Of a stretch of 18,099 nucleotides of DNA, positions 1 through 6,508 are shown in pieces. The position numbers were made by a program, and so were the translations under genes. Under the pieces are notes generated by a model that saw only the letters and a list, made by a program, of their open reading frames with translations, made no database searches and had not been told where the DNA came from. Each line of letters begins with the position of its first letter. Within the stretch, counting starts at the first letter, position 1. This stretch comes from Pseudomonadales bacterium (lineage in GTDB: Bacteria > Pseudomonadota > Gammaproteobacteria > Pseudomonadales > UBA7239): NCBI GenBank assembly GCA_020443005.1, contig JAGRJA010000190.1:1-18099 (forward strand), given 5' to 3'.

Positions 1-1
1 G

Positions 2-109
2 AATTTTATTGACAGGGCCGGGCGGTATCATCCTCTGGTGATTCTGCAAGACTCGATGGATGAAGATCGCCTGCGCCGGCTTCGGGTTATTCTCAAGCAT
101 GTTATCTAG
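2..109 (+). CDS. YgfX-like protein, C-terminal fragment
   Basis: This is an open frame entering from the left edge and stopping at TAG 107-109; only the last 35 residues are visible. It reads through RYHPLVILQDSMDEDRLRR and ends LRVILKHVI. This resembles the C-terminus of the YgfX/CptA family (DUF1434), small inner-membrane proteins usually encoded next to sdhE and/or nadB in gammaproteobacteria. The position, convergent to nadB and before rpoE, matches the Pseudomonas arrangement and is a large part of the evidence. The membrane segments that would identify the family lie outside the window, so the family call is an inference from a short tail plus context. Confidence 0.6.
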   Translation, partial: NFIDRAGRYHPLVILQDSMDEDRLRRLRVILKHVI

Positions 110-122
110 TGATCGATAAAAC

Positions 123-140
123 ATTTTGCGCCGGCAAAAT
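123..140. terminator. Bidirectional terminator-like hairpin between ygfX-like gene and nadB
   Basis: A perfect 7-bp stem (ATTTTGC / GCAAAAT) closes a GCCG tetraloop. The stem is followed by TTT on the plus strand and by GTTTT on the minus strand. It lies exactly between two convergent genes, and its last base pair lies just before the nadB stop codon (142-144). A-tract/T-tract flanks on both sides fit a terminator working in both directions, although the GC core is short. Confidence 0.55.
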
Positions 141-141
141 T

Positions 142-1728
142 TTATGGTGTTAGCACGGTATCTTTTGCCAGATCTGCAGCATGTGGATAGTCGAGCGTAT
201 AGTGTAATCCCCGGCTTTCGCGGCGAGACAGGGCAGAGGTAATAATGAGCGCTGCAACGGTGGCGAGGTTGCGCAGTTCCAGCAAATCGGGTGATATGCG
301 GTAGTTGGCGTAGTATTCATGTATTTCCTTTTGCAGCAGCCCGATGCGTGTACGGGCCCGTTGCAGGCGCTTGTCAGTGCGGACGATGCCGACATAGTCC
401 CACATGAAGCGTCTCAGTTCATCCCAGTTATGTGAAATCACCACATCTTCATCGGAGTCTGTTACACGGGATTCGTCCCAGGCGCGGACTTTGCCGGGAA
501 GATCGACGCTGTCCATTTTTCCGGCGATGTGTATGGCAGCAGCTTCGGCAAACACAAAACACTCCAGCAGAGAGTTGCTGGCCATGCGGTTGGCACCATG
601 CAGGCCAGTGAAACTGGTTTCGCCAATGGCGTACAGGTTTTCGAGATCGGTACAGCCATTGAGATCGGTTTGTATGCCGCCACAGGTGTAGTGCGCAGCG
701 GGTACAACCGGGATGGCTGTGGTGGTGATGTCAATGCCAAACGCCAGGCATTGCTGATATACAGTCGGGAAATGTGTTGTGATGAACTCTCTGGGCTTAT
801 GACTGATATCCAGAAAAAGACAATCGCAACCCAGTCGCTTCATTTCATGGTCGATGGCGCGTGCAACAATATCTCTTGGTGCCAGTTCACCGCGTTCATC
901 AAACTTCTCCATAAACCGGTTGCCATCCGGCAAGAGCAATTTGGCGCCCTCTCCGCGAAGTGCTTCTGTAATGAGGAAGGATTTGGCCTGGGGGTGAAAC
1001 AGGCAGGTGGGGTGAAACTGGTTGAACTCCATGTTGGTCACTCGGCAGCCAGCTCGCCAGGCCATGGCTATGCCATCACCACTGGCACCATCGGGGTTAC
1101 TGGTATAGAGGTAAACCTTGCTGGCGCCACCTGTCGCCAATATTACAAAGCGTGCCTGAAAAACCTCGACTTCTTCGGTTTCTGCATTAAAGATGTAGGC
1201 GCCTGTGCAGCGATAGCGACCGCTGCGAAGATTTGGCTCGCGGATAAGGTTGACAGCCATGCGGTGCTCGAACAGTGAAAGGTTTTTCCGCGCCTGTGCC
1301 TGGTCAACCAGCGAGTTGGAGACGGCCTTTCCAGTGGCATCCGCGCTGTGAATAATGCGCCGATGACTATGGCCGCCTTCTCGGGTCAGGTGGAAATCGC
1401 GTTCGCTGTCAGATTCCCGTGTGAAATCGACTCCCTGATTGATCAGCCAGTCTATGCTGCTTTTGCCGCGCTCAACGGTAAAGCGTACTGTATCCTTGTG
1501 ACACAGCCCGGCGCCGGCATTTAGCGTGTCACTGATATGGGCATCTATCGAGTCATTATTGTCGAGCACGGCAGCAATACCGCCCTGTGCGAAACGCGTG
1601 GAGCCTTCCTGTAGTGAGCCTTTGCTCAGCACGGCAATGGATGTTGATGCCGGAAGTTGCAGCGCGGCACTCAGGCCAGCAGCACCGCTGCCGATAATAA
1701 GTACATCAAAAAGGTACGGGGATGTCAT
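142..1728 (-). CDS. nadB: L-aspartate oxidase
   Basis: The product oxidises L-aspartate to iminoaspartate with FAD, the first step of de novo NAD synthesis (NadA then makes quinolinate); it acts in the cytoplasm. The 528 residues match the family length. An N-terminal dinucleotide-binding motif GSGAAG (residues 13-18) is followed by the typical STRFAQGGIAAV stretch. FHP (H239), ELAPRDIVAR (R290), HYTCGG (H346) and GANRMASNSLLE (R381) correspond to the substrate and FAD contacts known from the E. coli enzyme. The C-terminal helical domain of the succinate dehydrogenase/fumarate reductase flavoprotein family is complete. The start at 1728 has only a weak ribosome binding site, but the sequence begins where homologues do. 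The gene is divergent from rpoE. Confidence 0.97.
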   Translation of the reverse strand: MTSPYLFDVLIIGSGAAGLSAALQLPASTSIAVLSKGSLQEGSTRFAQGGIAAVLDNNDSIDAHISDTLNAGAGLCHKDTVRFTVERGKSSIDWLINQGVDFTRESDSERDFHLTREGGHSHRRIIHSADATGKAVSNSLVDQAQARKNLSLFEHRMAVNLIREPNLRSGRYRCTGAYIFNAETEEVEVFQARFVILATGGASKVYLYTSNPDGASGDGIAMAWRAGCRVTNMEFNQFHPTCLFHPQAKSFLITEALRGEGAKLLLPDGNRFMEKFDERGELAPRDIVARAIDHEMKRLGCDCLFLDISHKPREFITTHFPTVYQQCLAFGIDITTTAIPVVPAAHYTCGGIQTDLNGCTDLENLYAIGETSFTGLHGANRMASNSLLECFVFAEAAAIHIAGKMDSVDLPGKVRAWDESRVTDSDEDVVISHNWDELRRFMWDYVGIVRTDKRLQRARTRIGLLQKEIHEYYANYRISPDLLELRNLATVAALIITSALSRRESRGLHYTLDYPHAADLAKDTVLTP

Positions 1729-1924
1729 GTTTGTGTCGTGCTGTGGGCCTTTGCAGGGTTAATCTCTGATGGCAAGTATACGAGAACTTGCTAGACTGAC
1801 CTATAAGGAATAACAGCGCGTTGTTTTGAGCTTTTTGGGAAAGTGTGTGAGCGCGCCTGAACTTTTTCTGTTGTTGCCGGTCGGAGTGCGGGGCATGCGA
1901 TATTTATTATCCGGGGAGTAGTTA
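1729..1924. promoter_or_regulatory. Divergent nadB/rpoE intergenic region
   Basis: This 196-base region separates divergent nadB and rpoE. It holds the sigma-E type promoter listed separately. An extended -10 like element (TG-C-TAGACT, 1789-1797) lies on the plus strand without a convincing -35 and could be a housekeeping promoter for rpoE. On the minus strand TATACT (1775-1780) could be a nadB -10, again with a poor -35. A second GAACTT (1784-1789) has no TCNGA at the right distance. The rpoE ribosome binding site is GGGGAG, shortly before ATG 1925. Confidence 0.4.
1859..1886 (+). promoter_or_regulatory. Sigma-E (AlgU) type autoregulatory promoter of rpoE
   Basis: GAACTT (1859-1864) is followed by a 16-base spacer and TCGGAG (1881-1886). 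This matches the known RpoE/AlgU consensus GAACTT-N16/17-TCNGA. It lies about 40 bases upstream of the rpoE start, where autoregulation by the sigma factor is well established in E. coli and Pseudomonas. The element is seen directly; its use by the encoded sigma factor is inferred. Confidence 0.8.
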
Positions 1925-2548
1925 ATGTCTGAAGCGCAAAAAGCGTCAGGCAATGATCAGGCGTTGGTGGCACTTGTCCAGAAAGGGGATAAGCGTGCTT
2001 ATGATTTGCTGGTTATTAAATACCAGCACAAGGTGCTCTCGATTATCAGTCGATTTATCAGTGATCCCCACGAGGCGCAGGATGTGGCCCAGGAAGCGTT
2101 TATCAAGGCTTACAGGGCACTTTCATCCTTCAGGGGAGATAGCCAGTTTTATACCTGGTTGTATCGTATCGCCGTGAATTCCGCAAAAAACCATCTGGCG
2201 ACACGCAAGCGTCGCCCGAGTAATGATGTCAGCCTGGACGACAGCGAGTATACCGATGGCATTTCGGATTTACAGGATATTGAAACGCCTGAAAATCGTC
2301 TGGCGCGTGACGAGCTGAAAGCACTGCTGATGAAAACCATTGAGCAGCTTTCTGACGAATTGAAATCCGCAATTACTTTGCGCGAGTTTGAAGGGCTGAG
2401 TTATGAGGAAATCGCCGATATCATGGGCTGTCCCGTGGGTACGGTAAGATCCCGTATCTTCAGGGCCAGAGAGGCCATTGATGAAAAAATTCACACTTTT
2501 ATGGAAGGCCGTGAAACCAATGCCGGTCTTGGTGGTCGAAAGGCATAG
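1925..2548 (+). CDS. rpoE: RNA polymerase sigma factor RpoE (AlgU)
   Basis: This is an extracytoplasmic-function sigma factor that directs RNA polymerase to envelope-stress promoters. At 207 residues it is slightly longer than Pseudomonas AlgU (193) because of a C-terminal extension ending GLGGRKA. Region 2 is visible around residues 25-90 (DPHEAQDVAQEAFIKAYRAL, then FYTWLYRIAVN). Region 4 with its helix-turn-helix is at about 130-185 (LREFEGLSYEEIADIMGCP, then VGTVRSRIFRARE). It heads the rpoE-rseA-rseB-rseC-mucD cluster and is preceded by a promoter of its own class, so positive autoregulation is likely. In this family activity is held down by the RseA anti-sigma factor encoded next. Confidence 0.97.
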   Translation: MSEAQKASGNDQALVALVQKGDKRAYDLLVIKYQHKVLSIISRFISDPHEAQDVAQEAFIKAYRALSSFRGDSQFYTWLYRIAVNSAKNHLATRKRRPSNDVSLDDSEYTDGISDLQDIETPENRLARDELKALLMKTIEQLSDELKSAITLREFEGLSYEEIADIMGCPVGTVRSRIFRAREAIDEKIHTFMEGRETNAGLGGRKA

Positions 2549-2691
2549 TGAAGCATGGCGCGCCGGTGTTGGCGTATGGGTATTTATGCATGGTTGTTAA
2601 TAGATCGTTATGAGTACATTGGCGTCGAGGCTTTGGCGCCAACAATTGGCTTAACGGTACAGGTAATCTGATAACTCAGGGTTGAAAGAAT
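2549..2691 (+). promoter_or_regulatory. rpoE-rseA intergenic spacer with TTGGCG repeats and a hairpin
   Basis: This 143-base spacer lies between sigma and anti-sigma genes. It contains TTGGCG at 2569-2574 and 2619-2624, the palindrome TTGGCGCCAA at 2633-2642, and TTGGC at 2646-2650. TTGGCG (2619) can pair with CGCCAA (2637-2642) to give a 6-bp hairpin. GGCGCGCC (2557-2564) is another palindrome. No clear terminator or complete promoter is seen, and no small open frame stands out. The role is unknown. Confidence 0.4.
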
Positions 2692-3450
2692 ATGCACAAT
2701 GATTCCGCAGACAACGCATTGACTGAAAGCGAAAGGAAAAATGCTTTTTTTTCTGCTTTGCTGGATGATGAGCTTGATCAACTGGAATTGCGGCGTTTTT
2801 TGAAAAGTGCCGCCGCTGCCGACAGCCAGTCTTATGACAAGCTTAAGCGGTATGCCTTTGTCAGAGCGGTGCTTCACGATGAGATCTCGGCTGCTTCGCC
2901 CTTGGGTGTGGATATCACTTCAGCAGTATCGGCTGCCATTGCCAATGAAAAACCCGGAATGGCTGAAACTGCTGTGGTGCTTGAGGCTGGCGGTATCACC
3001 GGAAATTCGAAACTTTCGGCCTCCTTGCTTCCCATGTTGGGAAAGGTTGCGATTGCGGCATCGGTTGCCCTGGTTGTTATTGCCGGTGCCCAGTATCGCT
3101 CCCTTTTACAGGCTGTGCCTGCCGGCGTGAATCAGGCTTCCTTGACTGTCGCCACTCAGGAGACGCCGCTTGTTGCTCCTGATCGTGCGGAAGTGTTGAA
3201 CGCAGCGCTTCTTAATCAGGCCGAGGTTTCTACAGAGGTCAATGACTTCAAGCAGTTGATTAATGATGTCTATCCACAAACGGCCGCCAGAGATCTGGCC
3301 AAGGTCAGTCTCGAATACAATCAGCGACAACGAATTAACAGTTTCTTGCGTTACCACTATGAGCAGGCGGCAGCCAATAGCAGTCGCGGGATGATACCCG
3401 CTGCGCGCATTACTGCCGTTGATAATCTTCAGGATGACCAGGCCCGGTAA
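2692..3450 (+). CDS. rseA: Anti-sigma-E factor RseA (MucA)
   Basis: This is a single-pass inner-membrane anti-sigma factor. In the family, the cytoplasmic N-terminus binds the sigma factor and the periplasmic C-terminus binds RseB. Envelope stress triggers sequential cleavage by a DegS/AlgW protease and RseP. The N-terminal domain is visible at residues 17-66 (FFSALLDDELDQLELRRFL). A hydrophobic span at about 115-133 is the membrane segment. The C-terminal signature RGMIPAARI (around 222-230) matches the MucA C-terminal domain. At 252 residues it is longer than MucA (194) or E. coli RseA (216), mainly in the linker and periplasmic part. A stop codon at 2683-2685 in frame fixes the start at 2692. 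It sits 3 bases from rseB. Confidence 0.92.
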   Translation: MHNDSADNALTESERKNAFFSALLDDELDQLELRRFLKSAAAADSQSYDKLKRYAFVRAVLHDEISAASPLGVDITSAVSAAIANEKPGMAETAVVLEAGGITGNSKLSASLLPMLGKVAIAASVALVVIAGAQYRSLLQAVPAGVNQASLTVATQETPLVAPDRAEVLNAALLNQAEVSTEVNDFKQLINDVYPQTAARDLAKVSLEYNQRQRINSFLRYHYEQAAANSSRGMIPAARITAVDNLQDDQAR

Positions 3451-3453
3451 ACG

Positions 3454-4416
3454 ATGAAACAGGCTGTATTCTCCCGACTCACCGCCATTTTTTTGTTTTC
3501 CGCTTCTCTGGTTTCAGTATCGACGACGCTATTGGCTGATGAAGGTAGTGAGGAAATACAAAAATTATTGTCAGCCATGCCCCAGGCTTTCAGAACGCTG
3601 GATTATCAGGGGCTTTTCACGCTTGAGCAGGGTGGGCAGATGGTGTCTTCCCGTATCTATCACAGGGTTGAAGACGGTCGTGAAACCGAGCGACTGGTTT
3701 CAGTGGACGGGCCTGAGCGTGAACTGATCAGACGAAACCAGTCTGTTGATTGCTTGCAACCCGGGGATATGATTCTTCAGGGTTTGTTGCCTCAGGGCTT
3801 GTTGAAACAGTCTGGGCAGATTCATGATCATTATCGTTTGTTGATGGGCGATGATGTGCGTATTGCCAACCGCCCGGCACACTCGATTATTATTGAACCG
3901 CGTGATCAATACCGTTTTGGTTATACGCTTGCCATCGACAAGGAGACCGGTCTTTTACTCCAGTCCAAAATGCTTTCGGCCGATGGCAGGATGCTTGATC
4001 GTTTCCAGTTTGTCACAATTGATTTCGGTGCGGTGAGCCCCTCCTTGCTGATTCCGAAATCTGAAGGCTACGAAGAGCTTCCTCCCGATGACTGTCATCA
4101 GAAAGATACACATCAGGCTGTCGACACATCCCCCTGGCGTTTGAACCTGCCGTCGGGTTATATGTTTTGTCATTTTGAGAAAAGCAAGGTTTCAAATGCC
4201 GATGCCCTGATGTACTCCGATGGTTTAAGCACTTTTTCTGTGTTTATCCACCCGGGCGAAGATGATGACCAGAGCTATTTTAAGGGCGGAACCTTGTTGT
4301 ATTCGAGAAAGGCGATGGTTGATGGTATGCCTTACACGGTGACGGTAGTAGGCGAGATACCGGAAAGTACCGCCATGCGGGTGACAGCCGGTTTGTCCAG
4401 AAAGGCTGGTCACTGA
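3454..4416 (+). CDS. rseB: Sigma-E regulatory protein RseB (MucB)
   Basis: This is a periplasmic protein that in the family binds the RseA periplasmic domain, shields it from proteolysis, and releases it on sensing mislocalised lipopolysaccharide or lipoproteins. The 320 residues start with a signal peptide (hydrophobic core about 9-27, likely cleavage after LLA at 28). A LolA-like N-terminal domain (about 30-210) contains LDYQGLFTLEQ. A second domain (about 225-312) carries WRLNLPSGY and DGLSTFSVFI, typical of MucB/RseB. It begins 3 bases after rseA with a weak ribosome binding site, so translational coupling is likely. It overlaps rseC by one base (TGATG). Confidence 0.95.
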   Translation: MKQAVFSRLTAIFLFSASLVSVSTTLLADEGSEEIQKLLSAMPQAFRTLDYQGLFTLEQGGQMVSSRIYHRVEDGRETERLVSVDGPERELIRRNQSVDCLQPGDMILQGLLPQGLLKQSGQIHDHYRLLMGDDVRIANRPAHSIIIEPRDQYRFGYTLAIDKETGLLLQSKMLSADGRMLDRFQFVTIDFGAVSPSLLIPKSEGYEELPPDDCHQKDTHQAVDTSPWRLNLPSGYMFCHFEKSKVSNADALMYSDGLSTFSVFIHPGEDDDQSYFKGGTLLYSRKAMVDGMPYTVTVVGEIPESTAMRVTAGLSRKAGH

Positions 4417-4919
4417 TGTCAGGTTTTTTGCCCGTATCGGACACAGGCGAGAACATGCTGGTTGAATCGGGCAGGGTCGTTTCTGTTGAGGACACAGCCC
4501 TGTGGGTTGAAACCTTTCAGAAAAGCACCTGTTCATCCTGTGCAGCGAAAGACGGGTGCGGGCAAAAAGCGCTTTCGATATTGGCACCAAAGGCACATTA
4601 TATTCGCGTGTTGCTTGAGCCTGACAACCAGAAGCTATACCAGAGAGGCGACATTGTGCAGCTTGCCATACCGGCGAACACCATCATGCGCGGCGCTTTG
4701 CTTGTTTATCTTTTTCCTCTGGTTGTACTCGTGGTTGTGGCGATGATTGCCAGATCGATTGGTTTGCCCGAGGCGGCCATTGTTGCCTGTGGTCTTACCG
4801 GGCTATTGTGCAGTGGTGCCGTTATCGCCTGGCATAACAGAACTCAACAAAATAACCCCGATTATCAACCTCGTATTGTGCATGATTCTGGCCAGATTTG
4901 TGTCGAGATTGTTGACTGA
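4416..4919 (+). CDS. rseC: RseC/MucC family membrane protein
   Basis: This is an inner-membrane protein of the SoxR-reducing/RseC family (PF04246); in E. coli RseC has been linked to the Rsx/Rnf-type complex and modestly to sigma-E control. The 167-residue version starts at ATG 4416, coupled to the rseB stop by TGATG. An alternative start at 4455 (residue 14) begins MLVESGRVV, which is where most homologues start, and has AGGCGAG just upstream; either may be used. A cysteine cluster C39-SS-C42-AAKDG-C48 precedes two membrane spans (about 93-113 and 118-138). The cysteines are a hallmark of the family and suggest metal, cluster or redox chemistry. Confidence 0.93.
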   Translation: MSGFLPVSDTGENMLVESGRVVSVEDTALWVETFQKSTCSSCAAKDGCGQKALSILAPKAHYIRVLLEPDNQKLYQRGDIVQLAIPANTIMRGALLVYLFPLVVLVVVAMIARSIGLPEAAIVACGLTGLLCSGAVIAWHNRTQQNNPDYQPRIVHDSGQICVEIVD

Positions 4920-4942
4920 TTCTTTTGTTTTGTCATTATTTC

Positions 4943-4950
4943 AGAGAGGA
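4943..4950 (+). promoter_or_regulatory. Ribosome binding site fixing the mucD start
   Basis: AGAGAGGA sits 6 bases before ATG 4957. The reading frame is open far upstream of this (to 4747, inside rseC), but only 4957 has a strong Shine-Dalgarno sequence and begins a proper signal peptide. Confidence 0.75.
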
Positions 4951-4956
4951 CGCTTT

Positions 4957-6345
4957 ATGTTTTTCCGCATTTCTTTTCTGTTGTGTTTACTGCTTATTGC
5001 CCCTTGTTCCTATGCGTCGGCAGCCTTGCCGGATTTCACAGTACTGGTTGAAAAGTATTCACCCGCCGTGGTGAAAATCAATACCGAGTCGGAAGTGAGT
5101 AGGCAAAACCCCTACGAAAATCTGCAAGTGCCGGAGCCATTTCGCCGATTTTTTGAGCTGCCCCGTATACAGCAAAGGCCGGTACAGGCACTGGGATCGG
5201 GTTTTATCGTGGCAGCAGATGGCTATATTGTAACCAATAATCATGTGATTGAAGGTGCTGACAGGATTTCAGTGCGACTCAACGATCGTCGTGAATTTAC
5301 GGCAGAGGTTGTCGGGGCAGATCAGACATCCGATCTGGCACTTTTGAAAATTGATGCCGAAGGTTTACCTGTTATCAGGTTTGGTAAAAGTGACGAGCTG
5401 AAAGTTGGGGAATGGGTTCTGGCTATTGGTTCACCATTCGGGCTTGATTACTCGGTTTCTGCCGGCATTGTCAGTGCTATTGGCAGGAGTCTGCCAACCG
5501 AGCGAAATGAAAACTATGTGCCTTTTATCCAGACAGATGTAGCGATTAACCCGGGAAACTCCGGTGGCCCCCTGATTAATCTCAAGGGCGAAGTGGTTGG
5601 AATTAACTCGCAGATCTTTTCACCTTCTGGAGGTTCTGTCGGTTTGTCGTTCTCCATTCCATCGAGCCTTGCACAATCGGTTATCAAACAGTTGAAAGCG
5701 AATGGTCATGTCAAACGGGGTTGGCTGGGTTTGACCATTAACGATGTCACCAGAGATTTCGCCGATGCCTTGGGCCTTGATAAGCCTGAAGGCGCTCTGG
5801 TCGTTCAGGTTATAGAAAATGCGCCTGCTGATAAGGCTGGTATCAAGGCTGGAGATGTCATTCTTTCTTTCGATGGTCACAAGATAGCGAGTTCGGCAGA
5901 TTTGCCTCATGCGGTTGGGCCTACCGCACCCGGTGAAAAGGTTGAAATCGAGTTGATTCGTAAAGGCAAGAAAAAAACACTGGATATCAAGGTCGGGGAG
6001 TTGCCCGAGAACCCCAGGCAAAGGTTTGCCTATAATGGCGATAGCGTTGACAGCAAGGGCGCTGCCGGCAATCGTCTCGGTGCCGCCGTGCGTGAATTTG
6101 ATCCCCGAAGAGATAGCGATGGGCGTTTTCAGGCAGGGGTTGTGGTCACGGCTATAGATCCGGATTCGCCAGCCGGGGAAACCGGTTTGCAACCAGGTGA
6201 TGTGATTGTTCAAATCGGATTTGAGCCGGTTGATTCGATAGAAACCTATAATAGACTGCTTGCCTCTGTCCCCGAAGGCACCCCGCAACTGATTCGCTTT
6301 GTTCGACAGGGGCAGGCTATTTTCAGGACTTTTGTGCTGGAGTAG
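4957..6345 (+). CDS. mucD: HtrA/DegP-type periplasmic serine protease MucD
   Basis: This periplasmic protease/chaperone degrades misfolded envelope proteins; in Pseudomonas MucD dampens AlgU activation. The 462 residues from ATG 4957 start with a signal peptide (cleavage near SYASA, about residue 22). The trypsin-like domain holds a full triad: H96 in TNNHVIEG, D126 in TSDLALL and S202 in GNSGGPL. Two PDZ domains follow (about 255-345 and 365-455), the first with GWLGLTI and the second with AGVVVTAI. Length and domain order match MucD. It starts 37 bases after rseC in the stress cluster, so it is probably induced with rpoE. Confidence 0.96.
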   Translation: MFFRISFLLCLLLIAPCSYASAALPDFTVLVEKYSPAVVKINTESEVSRQNPYENLQVPEPFRRFFELPRIQQRPVQALGSGFIVAADGYIVTNNHVIEGADRISVRLNDRREFTAEVVGADQTSDLALLKIDAEGLPVIRFGKSDELKVGEWVLAIGSPFGLDYSVSAGIVSAIGRSLPTERNENYVPFIQTDVAINPGNSGGPLINLKGEVVGINSQIFSPSGGSVGLSFSIPSSLAQSVIKQLKANGHVKRGWLGLTINDVTRDFADALGLDKPEGALVVQVIENAPADKAGIKAGDVILSFDGHKIASSADLPHAVGPTAPGEKVEIELIRKGKKKTLDIKVGELPENPRQRFAYNGDSVDSKGAAGNRLGAAVREFDPRRDSDGRFQAGVVVTAIDPDSPAGETGLQPGDVIVQIGFEPVDSIETYNRLLASVPEGTPQLIRFVRQGQAIFRTFVLE

Positions 6346-6508
6346 ATGATTCAGAAAGTTCGGCGAAAGGACAATCAGGCGAGGAAGAGGGGAATCGGAT
6401 TGATTTCTTCATGAAAGTGTTGATGCAGATGAAAATTGTTTGCAGATACGCTAGAATCGGCGCCCCTCAAGCCTATCCTGTAAAGGGTTCTTCCAAGGTT
6501 ATCCGATA
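6346..6508 (+). promoter_or_regulatory. mucD-lepA spacer with possible lepA promoter
   Basis: This 163-base gap is the largest after mucD. TAGAAT (6452-6457) is a good sigma-70 -10 element (5 of 6), but the sequence 17 bases upstream is a weak -35. A promoter here would separate the translation/export genes from stress control. The ribosome binding site AAGG lies about a dozen bases before the GTG start of lepA. No terminator hairpin with a T-tract was found. Confidence 0.35.

Noticed and set aside
529..1278. Long plus-strand open frame (249 codons) opposite nadB
   Set aside because: It lies entirely inside a well-supported nadB on the other strand and the product has no recognisable features.
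2745..2752. Run of eight T near the start of rseA, possible phase-variable tract
   Set aside because: The reading frame is intact, a similar eight-T run occurs in era at 10795-10802, and no evidence of length variation is available from one sequence.
3721..3747. GAACTG...TCTGTT inside rseB as an internal sigma-E promoter
   Set aside because: The spacer is 15 bases and the -35 is imperfect; expected by chance within coding sequence.
4747..4956. N-terminal extension of mucD overlapping rseC
   Set aside because: It would bury the signal peptide inside the protein, while ATG 4957 has a strong ribosome binding site and a proper signal peptide.
5620..6288. Minus-strand open frame of 222 codons inside mucD
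   Set aside because: It is antisense to the conserved PDZ-coding region, with no ribosome binding site or family resemblance.
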